Assembly (NCBI GenBank): GCA_001823535.1
Contig: MHUT01000018.1
Span: 1-35,606, forward strand
Direction: 5' to 3'
DNA from: Candidatus Yonathbacteria bacterium RIFCSPHIGHO2_02_FULL_44_14
GTDB lineage: Bacteria > Patescibacteriota > Minisyncoccia > Phycocordibacterales > UBA1550
DNA: 35,606 bases
Positions within the stretch are counted from its first letter, which is position 1; each line of letters opens with the position of its first letter. Position numbers and translations under genes: made by a program. Below are positions 5,107 to 13,337 of the stretch, piece after piece. The notes below the pieces were generated by a model. That model was not told where the DNA came from, did no database searches, and saw only the letters and a list, made by a program, of their open reading frames with translations.

Positions 5107-6420
5107 CTAATAATCCTGTAAAAGATTCCCTAGGCTGTTGTGCGCAACCGAAAGTGCTTCGCTCATATTGCTTCTGCCAGAATTTACGCTTTCAATCATA
5201 TTCATAAAAATCTGATTTGTTTCTGCAGACGATGGGTCGTACCAAGCGCGCGAAATGAGCGCAGAGTCGTAGAATACCGAAGATGCCGGGTCCTTTGGAC
5301 GAAGACTGATAAGATCACGGCGCACAGGCGGAAGGAACGTCAAGGCACTAATCCCTCCAATAACACCGCTCCCCGACAAAAGGGTCGTTGCGCGCATGGC
5401 TCCCGCTTGATTTTGACTTGCTTTCACAAGTGCAACACCGTACATACGGCCAAAAGTGAGTTTAGTTGCCGTTCGGCTCACCTGTGGCACCACTGCTACA
5501 TCAAAGTTGAGGTGCGGGTTCTTTTGCTTTATCGACTGATACTCGCTTGCGTAACCAAAATAAAGCGCGAGGTCGCCTGCCTCAAACATCGAGCGAGATT
5601 GTGGCAACGATCGGTTCCACGAATAGGAGTCTTTGTTAGATTTTGAAAATTCTGTGAAGAAACGTACCGCGGTGATAACGGGATTTTCAATATCTGTCGG
5701 TCCTTGAGTAACGAGTGACGCCCTAAGTGCGCCATTCTTACTTTCAACGACAGGGCTTCCTGCCTGCATCAAGAGAATAGAGAGCAATTCCTTTACATTT
5801 GAGATGTTGCGATACTCGCCAAATGAAACGAAGCTTCTGGTAATATTTCCCGACTGATCTCGAACGGTGATCTTTGGCGCAAGACTATAAAATTCTGACC
5901 ACAACGATGGTGGTGCTGCAAGGAGCGCGCTAGTAAAGATGTCGCGATTCCAATACATCACGATTGGATCTATTATAAACGGCATCGCTACCATCCCTTC
6001 TGGACGCAAAAACATTTCCCCTTCTTCTATAAAAGTATTTTTGAAATCGCGTTCGAGTATTGTTCCATATGGGATAACGCTAAGCTTGTTGAGGTTTTTA
6101 ACAAGCTCGTCTTGAGGAAGTATCACCATATCGGGGCCATTACCAGAAGCGAGCGCTTCTACAAAGTCACTGCTAAAAGTTTCCGCTCTTTTTTCAACAT
6201 ATTTAATGCTAACGCTTTTTTCAGCACGGAGATTGTCGGTAATGAGTGTCTGCATTGTTGCTTTTGGTACACTCCCCCACAATGTTACCTCGCCATAATT
6301 AACATCGCTTTTGCTTGTAGGCAAAAAAGGGAGCTTGCCGGAAAAAGCAAGAAAACCGAGAATGAGCAAAATTACGAAAAAACCAATAACGACTATTTGA
6401 AAAAGTTTTGGCTGCTTCAT
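5107..6420 (-). CDS. Extracellular solute-binding protein, membrane-anchored
   Basis: The 437-aa product has an N-terminal hydrophobic segment (about residues 9-28, VVIGFFVILLILGFLAFSG) without a lipobox Cys, so it is probably anchored by an uncleaved signal. A periplasmic-binding-protein type II fold of family-1 (sugar-binding) type follows: a VTLWGSVP first strand, GNGPDMVILPQDEL, PFIIDPIVMYWNRDIF and the MFEAGDLALYFGYASEY segment are typical. Solute-binding proteins normally serve ABC importers, but no permease or ATPase gene is adjacent. Instead it leads directly into the pilin array, so it may act with that envelope assembly, or work with a transporter encoded elsewhere. The ligand cannot be told. 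Confidence 0.82.
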   Translation of the reverse strand: MKQPKLFQIVVIGFFVILLILGFLAFSGKLPFLPTSKSDVNYGEVTLWGSVPKATMQTLITDNLRAEKSVSIKYVEKRAETFSSDFVEALASGNGPDMVILPQDELVKNLNKLSVIPYGTILERDFKNTFIEEGEMFLRPEGMVAMPFIIDPIVMYWNRDIFTSALLAAPPSLWSEFYSLAPKITVRDQSGNITRSFVSFGEYRNISNVKELLSILLMQAGSPVVESKNGALRASLVTQGPTDIENPVITAVRFFTEFSKSNKDSYSWNRSLPQSRSMFEAGDLALYFGYASEYQSIKQKNPHLNFDVAVVPQVSRTATKLTFGRMYGVALVKASQNQAGAMRATTLLSGSGVIGGISALTFLPPVRRDLISLRPKDPASSVFYDSALISRAWYDPSSAETNQIFMNMIESVNSGRSNMSEALSVAHNSLGNLLQDY

Positions 6421-6436
6421 GATAATAAGATGGTGA

Positions 6437-6976
6437 TTATGATTTTAACATTATAAAGCCGTAATGATGCGCTCCAACAGGAACTTCATTTTTAAGAACA
6501 AATCCCTCTGCTTCGCACATCGTGCGTGCCACATCTTTTGTAATAATCATTCTAGGCGACGGCCCTAAGTTATTGAACGAATCGCTCCAGTCGACAAGGA
6601 GTAGCTTTCCTCCGGTCTTTAGGATGCGCTTTGCCTCACGGAGAAGCCCTAGTCTGTCCTCGGCTAAAAATAGTACATTAGAAATTACCACAACATCTAC
6701 AGCTCCATCTTTGATTTTTGTTCCCCCCACATGCTCGATGTCGCCCCATAATAGTTCCACGTTTTTGAGCCCGCGCGCAACAGCTTCATTTTTGATATTC
6801 GTAAGTAAGTCCTTTTGCACCTCAACAGCATACACACGCCCAGTCTCACCAACTTTCTCTGCAAGTGGAATCGTATACGCGCCTATTCCTGCGCCGAGAT
6901 CGGCGATAACCATCCCCTCATAGATTCCGAGCGCCTTGATATTGTCTTCTGGGTTTGTAAATGCAGGAAGTTCCAT
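6437..6976 (-). CDS. Class I SAM-dependent methyltransferase
   Basis: The 179-aa product is a compact Rossmann-fold methyltransferase. Motif I DLGAGIGAYT lies at residues 26-35, the acidic post-I residue is in VYAVEVQKDL, and VVVISNVLFL is motif IV. The LKTGGKLLLVDW segment near residues 120-131 is typical of the UbiE/Methyltransf_11 group. The substrate cannot be deduced. It ends 16 nt upstream of the solute-binding protein and could be read with it; a strong terminator separates it from gyrA. There is no clear Shine-Dalgarno; a TATACT box lies 13 nt upstream of the ATG. Confidence 0.85.
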   Translation of the reverse strand: MELPAFTNPEDNIKALGIYEGMVIADLGAGIGAYTIPLAEKVGETGRVYAVEVQKDLLTNIKNEAVARGLKNVELLWGDIEHVGGTKIKDGAVDVVVISNVLFLAEDRLGLLREAKRILKTGGKLLLVDWSDSFNNLGPSPRMIITKDVARTMCEAEGFVLKNEVPVGAHHYGFIMLKS

Positions 6977-7016
6977 AAATATACTTTATAGTATACCTTG
7001 CGCGGGAACCGCACGC

Positions 7017-7059
7017 AAACTAAAAGTCCGCCGTTCGGAGAACGGCGGACTTTTAGTTT
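7017..7059 (-). terminator. Terminator of gyrA
   Basis: 19-bp perfect stem (7017-7035 with 7041-7059) around a 5-nt loop, with a GTCCGCCGTT core flanked by A/T runs. It sits just after the gyrA stop on the minus strand. Confidence 0.9.
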
Positions 7060-7063
7060 TATA

Positions 7064-9532
7064 TTAGAGACAAGAAAGGCTTGCGATACTATCCCCTTCT
7101 CTAAGCTTCATAATGCGCACCCCTTGCGTATCACGTCCGAGAGTTGGCACATCTTTCATGGTAATGCGAATCACCTGGCTATTTTTTGAGATAGCAACAA
7201 GTTCGGTAAATGCCGGAGTAACTACCTTTGCTACCATAAGCTGTCCAATCTTTGCGGTTACCTTCGCGGTCTTGATACCTGAACCGCCACGCTTCTGCAC
7301 TTTGTATTCTTTTACAGCTGTTTTCTTACCGTAGCCGTTTTCACTCATCACCAAAAGCTCCGGCTTTTCAGCATCTTTTTTGATAACATCAGCGCCAACA
7401 ATAAAATCTCCCTTACCAAGCTTCATGCCGCGCACACCACCGGCTGCGCGTCCCATTTCGCGTGCATCAGACTCCTTGAAACGAATCGCTTGACCTTTGG
7501 CAGTCGTTAGAATAATGTCATCGCCTTTTTCAGTAAAGAGCGCCGCGATGAGCTCGTCCCCTGCTTCAAGTTTAATGGAAATAATGCCGTTCCTTCTCAC
7601 GTCCTTAAAGCTCTCTGCGGAACATTTTTTCACGGTGCCTTGTTTAGTCACCATAAAAAGTGAAGGCTTCGAATCCTTGAGTGACTTCGGCATCGAAAGG
7701 ATTGAGGTGACCTTTTCCTCACCCGAAAGTGCAATGAAGTTCATTATAGATTTGCCACGCGTTGCGCGCTTACCTTCGGGAATATCATACATCTTGATCT
7801 GGTATGCCTTGCCTTTGTCTGAGAAAAAGAGCATGTCACTATGCGTTGTTGCCGACATAAAGAGCGTAATGAAGTCCTCCTCTTTTGTATCCAGATCAAC
7901 AACACCCACACCACCGCGGTTTTGTTGGCGATACTCACCCGGGTTTGTGCGTTTGATATAGCCGCCCTTTGTGTAAACGAGCATCGACTCTTCGTCGGGA
8001 ATCATGTCCTCAAGAGAAATAGACCCAGCAGCCTGACGCACGACACGTGTTCTCCTTGCATCGCCGTATTTCTCCTTCATTTCACCGAGCTCCTTTTTCA
8101 CCACCGCCAAAATTTTCTTTGGGCTTGCAAGAAGGTCTTTGCACTCTTTTATAAAATCCTGCTTCTCTTTGAGCTCTAGTTCGACATTCTTGCGCTCAAG
8201 ACCAGCGAGCTTTTGCAGTTTCATTTCGAGAATTGCCGACGCCTGCAAATCAGAGAACTTGAATTCCTTCATCAAGTTTGCGTGCGCAGTCGCAGTGTCT
8301 TTTGATCCGCGAATAATCGTGATGACCCGATCGATATGATCAAGTGCTTTTTTAAGACCAAGCAAAATATGCTCACGTTCTTCCGCTTTACGGAGGTCAT
8401 ACTCAGTGCGACGGCGAACGACGACTTGTCGGTGTCCAATGAAATTTGAAAGTACTCCTTTGAGCGATAGCGTTTGTGGTACGCCGTCCACAAGAGCAAC
8501 CATATTATAATGAAAAGTGGACTCGAGCTCAGTATGCTTGTATAAATAATTCAACACAACTTGCGGATATGCGCCGTTTTTGAGGTCAATAACCACGCGA
8601 ATATCTCTTGTGGATTCATCACGAAGTCCGCGAATACCTTCGAGTTTTTTCTCGCGCACGAGATCTGCAATCTTTACAATGAGACTTGCCTTATTCACAC
8701 GAAAAGGAAGTGAGGTAATAATAATCTGGTTGAGATTCTTGTCTTCAATAATTTCCGCCTCGCCACGCACAACAACACCGCCACGCCCAGACGAGTACGC
8801 ATGCTTGATATCTTTTTCTCCAAATACGATTCCGCCCATCGGGAAGTCTGGCCCTTTTACAAACTTAACGAGGTCATCTGATGTTGACTCTGGTTCGTCA
8901 ATAAGGTAGCTGGTTGCATCTACGAGCTCACCAAGATTGTGCGGAGGGAAATTTGTTGCCATACCCACCGCAATACCGAGAGTTCCATTCAAAAGAAGGT
9001 TTGGAAGTGTCGCAGGAAGCACCACTGGCTCCTTCTTTGTACCATCATAGTTTGGCTTGAAATCTACTGTCTCACGATCAATATCATTCAAAAGTTCACC
9101 AGAAATGCGCGACATTTTCGCCTCGGTATAGCGGTACGCTGCGGCTGAGTCTCCATCTATAGAACCGAAGTTACCTTGTCCAATTACAAGCGGGTAGCGA
9201 AAAGAAAAGTCCTGTGCCATTTTTACCATCGCTTCGTATACAGAAGAATCTCCGTGAGGGTGGTAGTTACCGAGAACATCTCCGACTACTGTCGCAGACT
9301 TCCTAAACTTTGCATTGAAGGTCAAGCCCTTCTCGTGCATAGAAAAAAGAATACGGCGATGAACCGGCTTCAAACCATCACGCACATCAGGAAGTGCACG
9401 ATCAGTAATAACCGACATAGCATAGTCAATAAAACTTGTGCGCATTTCACTCGAAATGTCCTGTGGGATAACGTTAATTCGCTCTTCAGGAGCGAATGCG
9501 GGTATCTCTTTTTCTTCTTTTTTACGCGCCAT
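7064..9532 (-). CDS. gyrA: DNA gyrase subunit A
   Basis: The 822-aa product is the DNA-breaking and rejoining subunit of gyrase, which introduces negative supercoils with GyrB (not in this window). The winged-helix breakage-reunion domain is complete: [18 protein letters not shown], the quinolone-region [10 protein letters not shown] at 91-100, and catalytic Tyr135 in YRYTE. The C-terminal beta-pinwheel carries the GyrA box QKRGGSG at 746-752, which separates it from ParC. The equivalent of E. coli Ser83 is Ser96; that of Asp87 is Glu100, a residue found naturally in many bacteria. The ATG lacks a Shine-Dalgarno and lies 8 nt after an extended -10 box, so the mRNA is probably leaderless. Confidence 0.97.
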   Translation of the reverse strand: MARKKEEKEIPAFAPEERINVIPQDISSEMRTSFIDYAMSVITDRALPDVRDGLKPVHRRILFSMHEKGLTFNAKFRKSATVVGDVLGNYHPHGDSSVYEAMVKMAQDFSFRYPLVIGQGNFGSIDGDSAAAYRYTEAKMSRISGELLNDIDRETVDFKPNYDGTKKEPVVLPATLPNLLLNGTLGIAVGMATNFPPHNLGELVDATSYLIDEPESTSDDLVKFVKGPDFPMGGIVFGEKDIKHAYSSGRGGVVVRGEAEIIEDKNLNQIIITSLPFRVNKASLIVKIADLVREKKLEGIRGLRDESTRDIRVVIDLKNGAYPQVVLNYLYKHTELESTFHYNMVALVDGVPQTLSLKGVLSNFIGHRQVVVRRRTEYDLRKAEEREHILLGLKKALDHIDRVITIIRGSKDTATAHANLMKEFKFSDLQASAILEMKLQKLAGLERKNVELELKEKQDFIKECKDLLASPKKILAVVKKELGEMKEKYGDARRTRVVRQAAGSISLEDMIPDEESMLVYTKGGYIKRTNPGEYRQQNRGGVGVVDLDTKEEDFITLFMSATTHSDMLFFSDKGKAYQIKMYDIPEGKRATRGKSIMNFIALSGEEKVTSILSMPKSLKDSKPSLFMVTKQGTVKKCSAESFKDVRRNGIISIKLEAGDELIAALFTEKGDDIILTTAKGQAIRFKESDAREMGRAAGGVRGMKLGKGDFIVGADVIKKDAEKPELLVMSENGYGKKTAVKEYKVQKRGGSGIKTAKVTAKIGQLMVAKVVTPAFTELVAISKNSQVIRITMKDVPTLGRDTQGVRIMKLREGDSIASLSCL

Positions 9533-9540
9533 ATTAAACT

Positions 9541-9549
9541 AGTCTAGCA
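9541..9549 (-). promoter_or_regulatory. Extended -10 promoter of gyrA (leaderless)
   Basis: TGC-TAGACT on the minus strand ends 8 nt before the gyrA ATG, so transcription should begin at or next to the start codon. No convincing -35 box. Confidence 0.6.
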
Positions 9550-9564
9550 CAATTTCCGTTACTA

Positions 9565-9951
9565 TTAAAGTCCGGCAGAGGTGCTCGTTGCCTTTGTTGT
9601 GGTTGCTGATTGGTCGATTATGACCACTCCAGAAAGGTCGAAGCTGTCAGTTGGGGTTGTGGTGGCAGTTTTGCTGTTTGCTTCCATAAATGATGGGAGT
9701 TCGGACATTCTTTCTTTAAGTCCCTCCACAAATCCACCGAACATTGACGCCACCCCGTCCACAGGAGAGACTGTTTTTTCACGGACTTCAAGCTCGCTCG
9801 AACGCGCATCCCATGAAGAAACCCATACGAACAGGATACCGGAGGAAATTGCAAGCGTAAGAACGATAGATATAATCTGTTTTATGTGACTCGGTTTCGC
9901 CCTCAAGCGAATCAGTAGATTCGTGGCTTGGCCATGAAATTGAGTATTCAT
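9565..9951 (-). CDS. Small single-pass membrane protein, unknown
   Basis: The 128-aa product has one transmembrane segment (about residues 24-45, QIISIVLTLAISSGILFVWV) and a Ser/Thr-rich C-terminal region ending in Ala/Thr repeats. No family is recognised. It starts 8 nt after the metallo-beta-lactamase-fold gene and is probably co-transcribed with it. Codons for residues about 5-14 (FHGQATNLLI) are encoded by a copy of the dispersed 31-bp palindromic element (9909-9939), so the extreme N-terminus may derive from a repeat insertion. Confidence 0.7.
   Translation of the reverse strand: MNTQFHGQATNLLIRLRAKPSHIKQIISIVLTLAISSGILFVWVSSWDARSSELEVREKTVSPVDGVASMFGGFVEGLKERMSELPSFMEANSKTATTTPTDSFDLSGVVIIDQSATTTKATSTSAGL
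9909..9939 (+). repeat. Dispersed palindromic element, copy 1
   Basis: GAATCAGTAGATTC followed by hairpin arms TGGC and GCCA around TTG. The first 14 nt are identical to the copy in rpsA (11121-11151); 24 of 31 positions match overall. Four of the seven differences are two compensatory base-pair changes in the hairpin. Confidence 0.7.
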
Positions 9952-9959
9952 TATTGTAA

Positions 9960-10589
9960 TTAAGCTGACTTGAGAATCACCACCCCGCCCTCCTTATCTT
10001 CGAGGTCTTTCTTTTTGAATGTAAACTTTTCCATTGTTTCGGCATTCTCGCCAGACTCTTTGACAAATGTCTCGAGGCTTCCTTTTGTGTGCTCATAGTC
10101 CATGGGGATGACAACCTTTGCGTCTACTGCAAGGGTTAGCTTGTACGCATCGGGGGCAGAGAGTGTGTCTCCCCCGCCAATAGGCGCAAACAGGACATCG
10201 ATTTCTCCTAGACCTTCTTTGACTTCGCGCGAGAGTGCGTCTACAGACGAGAGTGATCCCAAAAAGCAAAGGTTGATACCCTCGAACATTACCGAGAAAA
10301 CAGTGTTTATCTTTTTCTCTTTGTCGTATGTTGTGTCGGTACCGAAACCTTTAATAAAAATTCCTCCTACTTCATACTCGCCCGGCCCAGAAATAACAAA
10401 CGGCTGACGCTCACCATAGGCGCACTGATCTGCGCCATTGAAATCTGGATGACGAAGTGACGAGAGGACAATGTCCGCCCCAAAGCGCGACCCTTTTTCT
10501 TTTGAGTCTTTGCCGATGGGGTTGTAGGCGATGGTGCGGTCGCCGAGCTGAATCTTGAAATACTGCTTTCCGTAATATGTGACAATCAT
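9960..10589 (-). CDS. Metallo-beta-lactamase-fold protein with degenerate metal site (COG2220/UlaG-like)
   Basis: The 209-aa product resembles the short Zn-dependent hydrolase-like proteins of the UlaG/COG2220 group: N-terminal YYGKQYFKIQLGDRTIAYNP, an ISGPGEYEVGGIFIKG segment, and CFLGSLSS where the fold normally has a His motif. The usual HxHxDH metal motif is replaced by SSLRHPDFN around residues 43-51, with one His, so metal binding and hydrolysis may be lost. This may be a structural or regulatory relative. A divergent promoter pair lies directly upstream, and the -10 box ends 10 nt before the ATG, so the mRNA is leaderless or nearly so. Confidence 0.78.
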   Translation of the reverse strand: MIVTYYGKQYFKIQLGDRTIAYNPIGKDSKEKGSRFGADIVLSSLRHPDFNGADQCAYGERQPFVISGPGEYEVGGIFIKGFGTDTTYDKEKKINTVFSVMFEGINLCFLGSLSSVDALSREVKEGLGEIDVLFAPIGGGDTLSAPDAYKLTLAVDAKVVIPMDYEHTKGSLETFVKESGENAETMEKFTFKKKDLEDKEGGVVILKSA

Positions 10590-10599
10590 GATAAAACGC

Positions 10600-10632
10600 A
10601 GTATAGCAAATTTTAAGCCTGCTTGCTATACT
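10600..10632. promoter_or_regulatory. Divergent, mirror-image extended -10 promoters
   Basis: TGCTATACT is present on both strands: minus strand 10600-10608 reading toward the MBL-fold gene, plus strand 10624-10632 reading toward the small ORF and rpsA. The region forms an imperfect inverted repeat AGTATAGCAA / TTGCTATACT. Both lack a clear -35, as extended -10 promoters can. Confidence 0.7.
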
Positions 10633-10749
10633 ATTGTTAGTTTCAACCACGGGAAAGGCAGGTGATCCAGTCCTTGTTCGACCCTCGAGCTGCCGTGAGG
10701 TAACCTTGAGAAAGCACGCTATCCAAACTGTACTTTTTAGGAGGATATA

Positions 10750-10824
10750 ATGAAAAAGAAGACGAATGCCACATGTGATGGCAGCCTGAATAGTATCATG
10801 AAGGACGAAGCCTGGGAGGATTAA
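10750..10824 (+). CDS. 24-codon small ORF with strong Shine-Dalgarno
   Basis: ATG at 10750 lies 5 nt after a perfect AGGAGG (10739-10744) and encodes 24 residues, MKKKTNATCDGSLNSIMKDE followed by AWED, then TAA. A possible hairpin terminator follows 22 nt later. It may be a real micropeptide or a leader peptide of the rpsA transcript. No family is recognised. The evidence is the ribosome-binding site and promoter arrangement, not homology. Confidence 0.5.
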   Translation: MKKKTNATCDGSLNSIMKDEAWED

Positions 10825-10846
10825 CCATCCCAGAATCACCAACCAC

Positions 10847-10878
10847 AGGGGTTCCAAAAGAGCCCCTTTACTTTTTAC
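10847..10878 (+). terminator. Weak terminator after the small ORF
   Basis: AGGGGTTC pairs with GAGCCCCT (one G-U) around CAAAA, followed by TTACTTTTT. It could end or attenuate transcription before rpsA. Confidence 0.5.
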
Positions 10879-11102
10879 CCATTTCCCAGTATATTAGACG
10901 AGTTAATAACAAGCCGAACTGAAGTAACCCTCTTGGGTTCCGACACGACCGATACCAAGAGACCTAAAGCTCACATATCCCGCTTGTCCTACGTTACGTA
11001 GGTTTGATGGGATTTTTATTTTATTTTCAAACGAGTGAGCGAAACAAAAATACCAATTTTTATTTCCGAACGAGTGCAGAAAATATTGTACCCAGTTATA
11101 TT

Positions 11103-12224
11103 ATGAAAAAAGATACAGATGAATCAGTAGATTCACGTCTTGGACGCGAACAAGTAGACGCTCCGTTGTCATTCATGGCGACACTCATGGCAGATGTGAA
11201 AGCATTGCCAGAGAACGACTCCCTCGTAGAGGGCCCGGTAATTAGCGTTGCAAAATCATGCGTGTATGTGAACCTTGGACCTATCGGCACCGGTATCATT
11301 TATGGACGTGAGTTTATCAATGCGCGCGATGTCATCAAGAAGTTGAACATCGGTGACACTATTACCGCAAAGGTTGTCGATACGAACAATGAGGACGGCT
11401 ACATTGAGCTCTCGCTCAAGGAGGCGCGCCAAGCTATTATCTGGAGCGAAGCAGAAGAAGCTATCAAGTCAAAGAAAACTCTTGAGCTCCCAGTAAAGGA
11501 GGCAAACAAGGGCGGACTCATTATGGAGTGGCAAGGGATTCAAGGTTTCCTCCCTGCTTCACAGCTTAAGAGCGAGCACTACCCTCGCATTGATGACGGC
11601 GACAAGGACAAGATTCTCAGCGAACTCAAGAAGCTTATTGGCAAGCGCATTGCGGTGACCATCATCGGCGCATCACCAAAAGAAGGAAAGCTTATCTTCT
11701 CGGAGAAAGAACAGGGCGTGAAAGAGAAACGCGAGATTTCTGGCAAATACTCAAACGGCGATGAACTCGATGGTACTATCTCAGGGATCGTAGACTTCGG
11801 AGTATTCGTGAAGCTTGAGGATGGTATTGAAGGCCTCGTACACATTTCTGAAATTGGCTGGGGACTCGTGGATGATCCACGCAAGATGTTCAAGCTTGGC
11901 GAGAAGGTTCGTGTAAAGGTTATCGAAATCAAAGACGGCAAGATTTCACTTTCCCTCAAAGCTCTCAAAGAGAACCCATGGAAAGATGCTGAGAAACGCT
12001 ACAAAAAGGGCGACACGGTAACAGGTATTGTTATCAAGTTCAACAACTATGGCGCGCTCGTGTCTCTCGAAGAAGGGATTGCAGGACTCGTGCATGTGTC
12101 TGAATTTGGCACAGAGGAGGAGCTCAAGAAGAAGCTCGAACTTGGCCGCACATACTCGTTCACGATTACCCTCTTTGATGCAAAGGATCAAAAAATGACT
12201 CTCTCGTACACAGAGAAGAAGTAG
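11103..12224 (+). CDS. rpsA: 30S ribosomal protein S1 (four S1 domains)
   Basis: The 373-aa product has four S1/OB-fold RNA-binding repeats. The first begins at about residue 40 (VEGPVISVAKSCVYVNLGP) and the second is degenerate (LPVKEANKGGLIMEWQGIQG). The third and fourth are canonical (DGTISGIVDFGVFVKLEDGI; VTGIVIKFNNYGALVSLEEG, each followed by GLVHISE or GLVHVSE). It is shorter than the six-domain E. coli S1, as in many bacteria. It binds mRNA on the 30S subunit. The start at 11103 is preferred over in-frame starts near 11004 because the added residues do not look like S1, but neither has a Shine-Dalgarno. Codons 7-17 coincide with the palindromic element. Confidence 0.92.
   Translation: MKKDTDESVDSRLGREQVDAPLSFMATLMADVKALPENDSLVEGPVISVAKSCVYVNLGPIGTGIIYGREFINARDVIKKLNIGDTITAKVVDTNNEDGYIELSLKEARQAIIWSEAEEAIKSKKTLELPVKEANKGGLIMEWQGIQGFLPASQLKSEHYPRIDDGDKDKILSELKKLIGKRIAVTIIGASPKEGKLIFSEKEQGVKEKREISGKYSNGDELDGTISGIVDFGVFVKLEDGIEGLVHISEIGWGLVDDPRKMFKLGEKVRVKVIEIKDGKISLSLKALKENPWKDAEKRYKKGDTVTGIVIKFNNYGALVSLEEGIAGLVHVSEFGTEEELKKKLELGRTYSFTITLFDAKDQKMTLSYTEKK
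11121..11151 (+). repeat. Dispersed palindromic element, copy 2 (in rpsA)
   Basis: GAATCAGTAGATTC, itself a GAATC/GATTC hairpin, followed by arms CGTC and GACG around TTG. It encodes the non-conserved N-terminal stretch ESVDSRLGRE of S1. Its last 21 nt are identical to 14480-14500 in the DEAD-box gene. Confidence 0.75.
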
Positions 12225-12246
12225 TCACTTAGAAAGACAGCGAATA

Positions 12247-12285
12247 CAAAAAGCCCCGATGTTCAGAGAACATCGGGGCTTTTTG
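12247..12285. terminator. Bidirectional terminator between rpsA and the Ca-binding-repeat protein
   Basis: 17-bp perfect stem (12247-12263 with 12269-12285), core GCCCCGATGTT, with A/T tails on both sides; the flanking genes converge. Confidence 0.92.
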
Positions 12286-12286
12286 T

Positions 12287-13279
12287 TTACCTATCCCAAA
12301 CACGCCCTAGAGTAGAGCGAGCAAGACGATACAAGATATATAAGAAGACACTGTAAAAAATAATCTGCCATTCGAAGAAATATTGAAGCACTGCAAAGAA
12401 TGCATATTTCACATAAGCAAATGGTTTTTCAACAGAACTTGAAATCGCATCCTTCGCATTATTTGTTTTCTGCGACCCAAGGACTCGTGCTTTTAAAGCA
12501 GTAATCTCTTGTGCCACCTCTCCTTTTGCGAGGCGCGCTTGATACCCTTCGCCTACACGAAAACGCTCAAGCACATTCATGCCGTCTGTCGCACTTGTCT
12601 TTATTGGAACAGGGATGGCATTTTCAACTTTTTTTATAATGCCGATGATTGTTCCCGCCGACTCTTTGTTCCCCGACAGAAGCTTCTCCGCCTCTGCTTT
12701 ATTTTTTACGGCAATTTCAAGCTCCTTACCGTCAGAAACACCATCTCCGTTGGTATCTTTATTAAGTGGATCTGTACCACCCCGCAATTCCTCCACATCA
12801 GGGATGCCATCATTATCGTCATCGGTATCATCAGTATTACCAACCCCATCAATGTCTGTATCAAGATCTACGATACGCTCGCTTTTCCCTGTCGCGGTGT
12901 TGTCGAGCTCAATTGGGCGCTTTGCACCGCCTGCGAGCGAGGCTGTTGTACTCGCAAGACGCACGGTTACGGTATGTTTACCCTCTTTAGCCGTCCAATC
13001 AACCCAGACATCACGCACACGACCTCCAGAAGCCAAAGAGAAATTAGTTTTTGCAATGAGCGCATCGTTGTCTAAAAATTCGACAGTGCCTTCAATATCA
13101 TAATTGCTCCCGTTAAAAATAACCGTATAAACACGTATTTTTTCACCGGCAAAAAATGGATCCTTCGAATACCAAATATTCGAAGGAACAAATCCCGCGT
13201 TCTTTATTGGCGGCTCGCTGGCTTCTACAAACGATGCCCCTGCTAATGCAAACAAAATAATGAAAAGAAAATTCTTCAT
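12287..13279 (-). CDS. Exported, membrane-anchored protein with thrombospondin type 3-like calcium-binding repeats
   Basis: The 330-aa product has a signal peptide (MKNFLFIILFALAGASFVEA-S) and an Ig-like/CARDB-type domain of about 100 residues (AGEKIRVYTVIFNGSNYDIE). An Asp-rich region (about 138-185) with repeated DTDIDGVGN, DTDDDNDGIPD and DTNGDGVSD motifs binds calcium in thrombospondin type 3 repeats. A C-terminal membrane segment (IIFYSVFLYILYRLA) ends in basic residues. Such surface proteins are frequent in Patescibacteria; a role in adhesion or envelope structure is inference. The ATG lies 6 nt after TGC-TAAAAT, so its mRNA is probably leaderless. An 11-bp palindrome lies early in the gene (13161-13187). 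Confidence 0.82.
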   Translation of the reverse strand: MKNFLFIILFALAGASFVEASEPPIKNAGFVPSNIWYSKDPFFAGEKIRVYTVIFNGSNYDIEGTVEFLDNDALIAKTNFSLASGGRVRDVWVDWTAKEGKHTVTVRLASTTASLAGGAKRPIELDNTATGKSERIVDLDTDIDGVGNTDDTDDDNDGIPDVEELRGGTDPLNKDTNGDGVSDGKELEIAVKNKAEAEKLLSGNKESAGTIIGIIKKVENAIPVPIKTSATDGMNVLERFRVGEGYQARLAKGEVAQEITALKARVLGSQKTNNAKDAISSSVEKPFAYVKYAFFAVLQYFFEWQIIFYSVFLYILYRLARSTLGRVWDR

Positions 13280-13285
13280 TACGTT

Positions 13286-13294
13286 ATTTTAGCA
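13286..13294 (-). promoter_or_regulatory. Extended -10 promoter (leaderless) of the Ca-binding-repeat protein
   Basis: TGC-TAAAAT on the minus strand ends 6 nt before the start codon; no Shine-Dalgarno is present. Confidence 0.55.
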
Positions 13295-13296
13295 TA

Positions 13297-13330
13297 AAAA
13301 CAGCGCACGGTTATAACCGTGCGCTGTTTT
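13297..13330 (-). terminator. Terminator of the DEAD-box helicase gene, loopless 34-bp palindrome
   Basis: AAAACAGCGCACGGTTA is followed immediately by its exact reverse complement, giving a perfect 34-bp palindrome with no spacer. It overlaps the promoter region of the next gene by a few bases. Confidence 0.85.
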
Positions 13331-13337
13331 AATAAAT

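Larger units (their letters stand above)
10633..11102 (+). other. Leader/intergenic region before rpsA
   Basis: This 470-nt stretch holds a 117-nt leader, a 24-codon ORF with a strong ribosome-binding site, a weak terminator-like hairpin, then about 235 nt without genes. That last part contains a stem CTCTTGG / CCAAGAG (around 10930-10965) and the palindrome CCTACGTTACGTAGG (about 10988-11002). The structured parts could be a regulatory leader for rpsA, whose product controls its own translation in E. coli; no known RNA family is recognised. Confidence 0.5.

Noticed and set aside
11004-11102. N-terminal extension of rpsA from a TTG/ATG near 11004
   Set aside because: The extra 33 residues are Phe/Asn-rich and unlike S1, and no Shine-Dalgarno precedes the start. 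The start at 11103 is not certain either.
12579-13103. Long plus-strand frames opposite the Ca-binding-repeat gene (12509-13075, 12579-13103)
   Set aside because: Antisense shadows created by the Asp-rich and Ser/Thr-rich composition of the real gene; no start signals.
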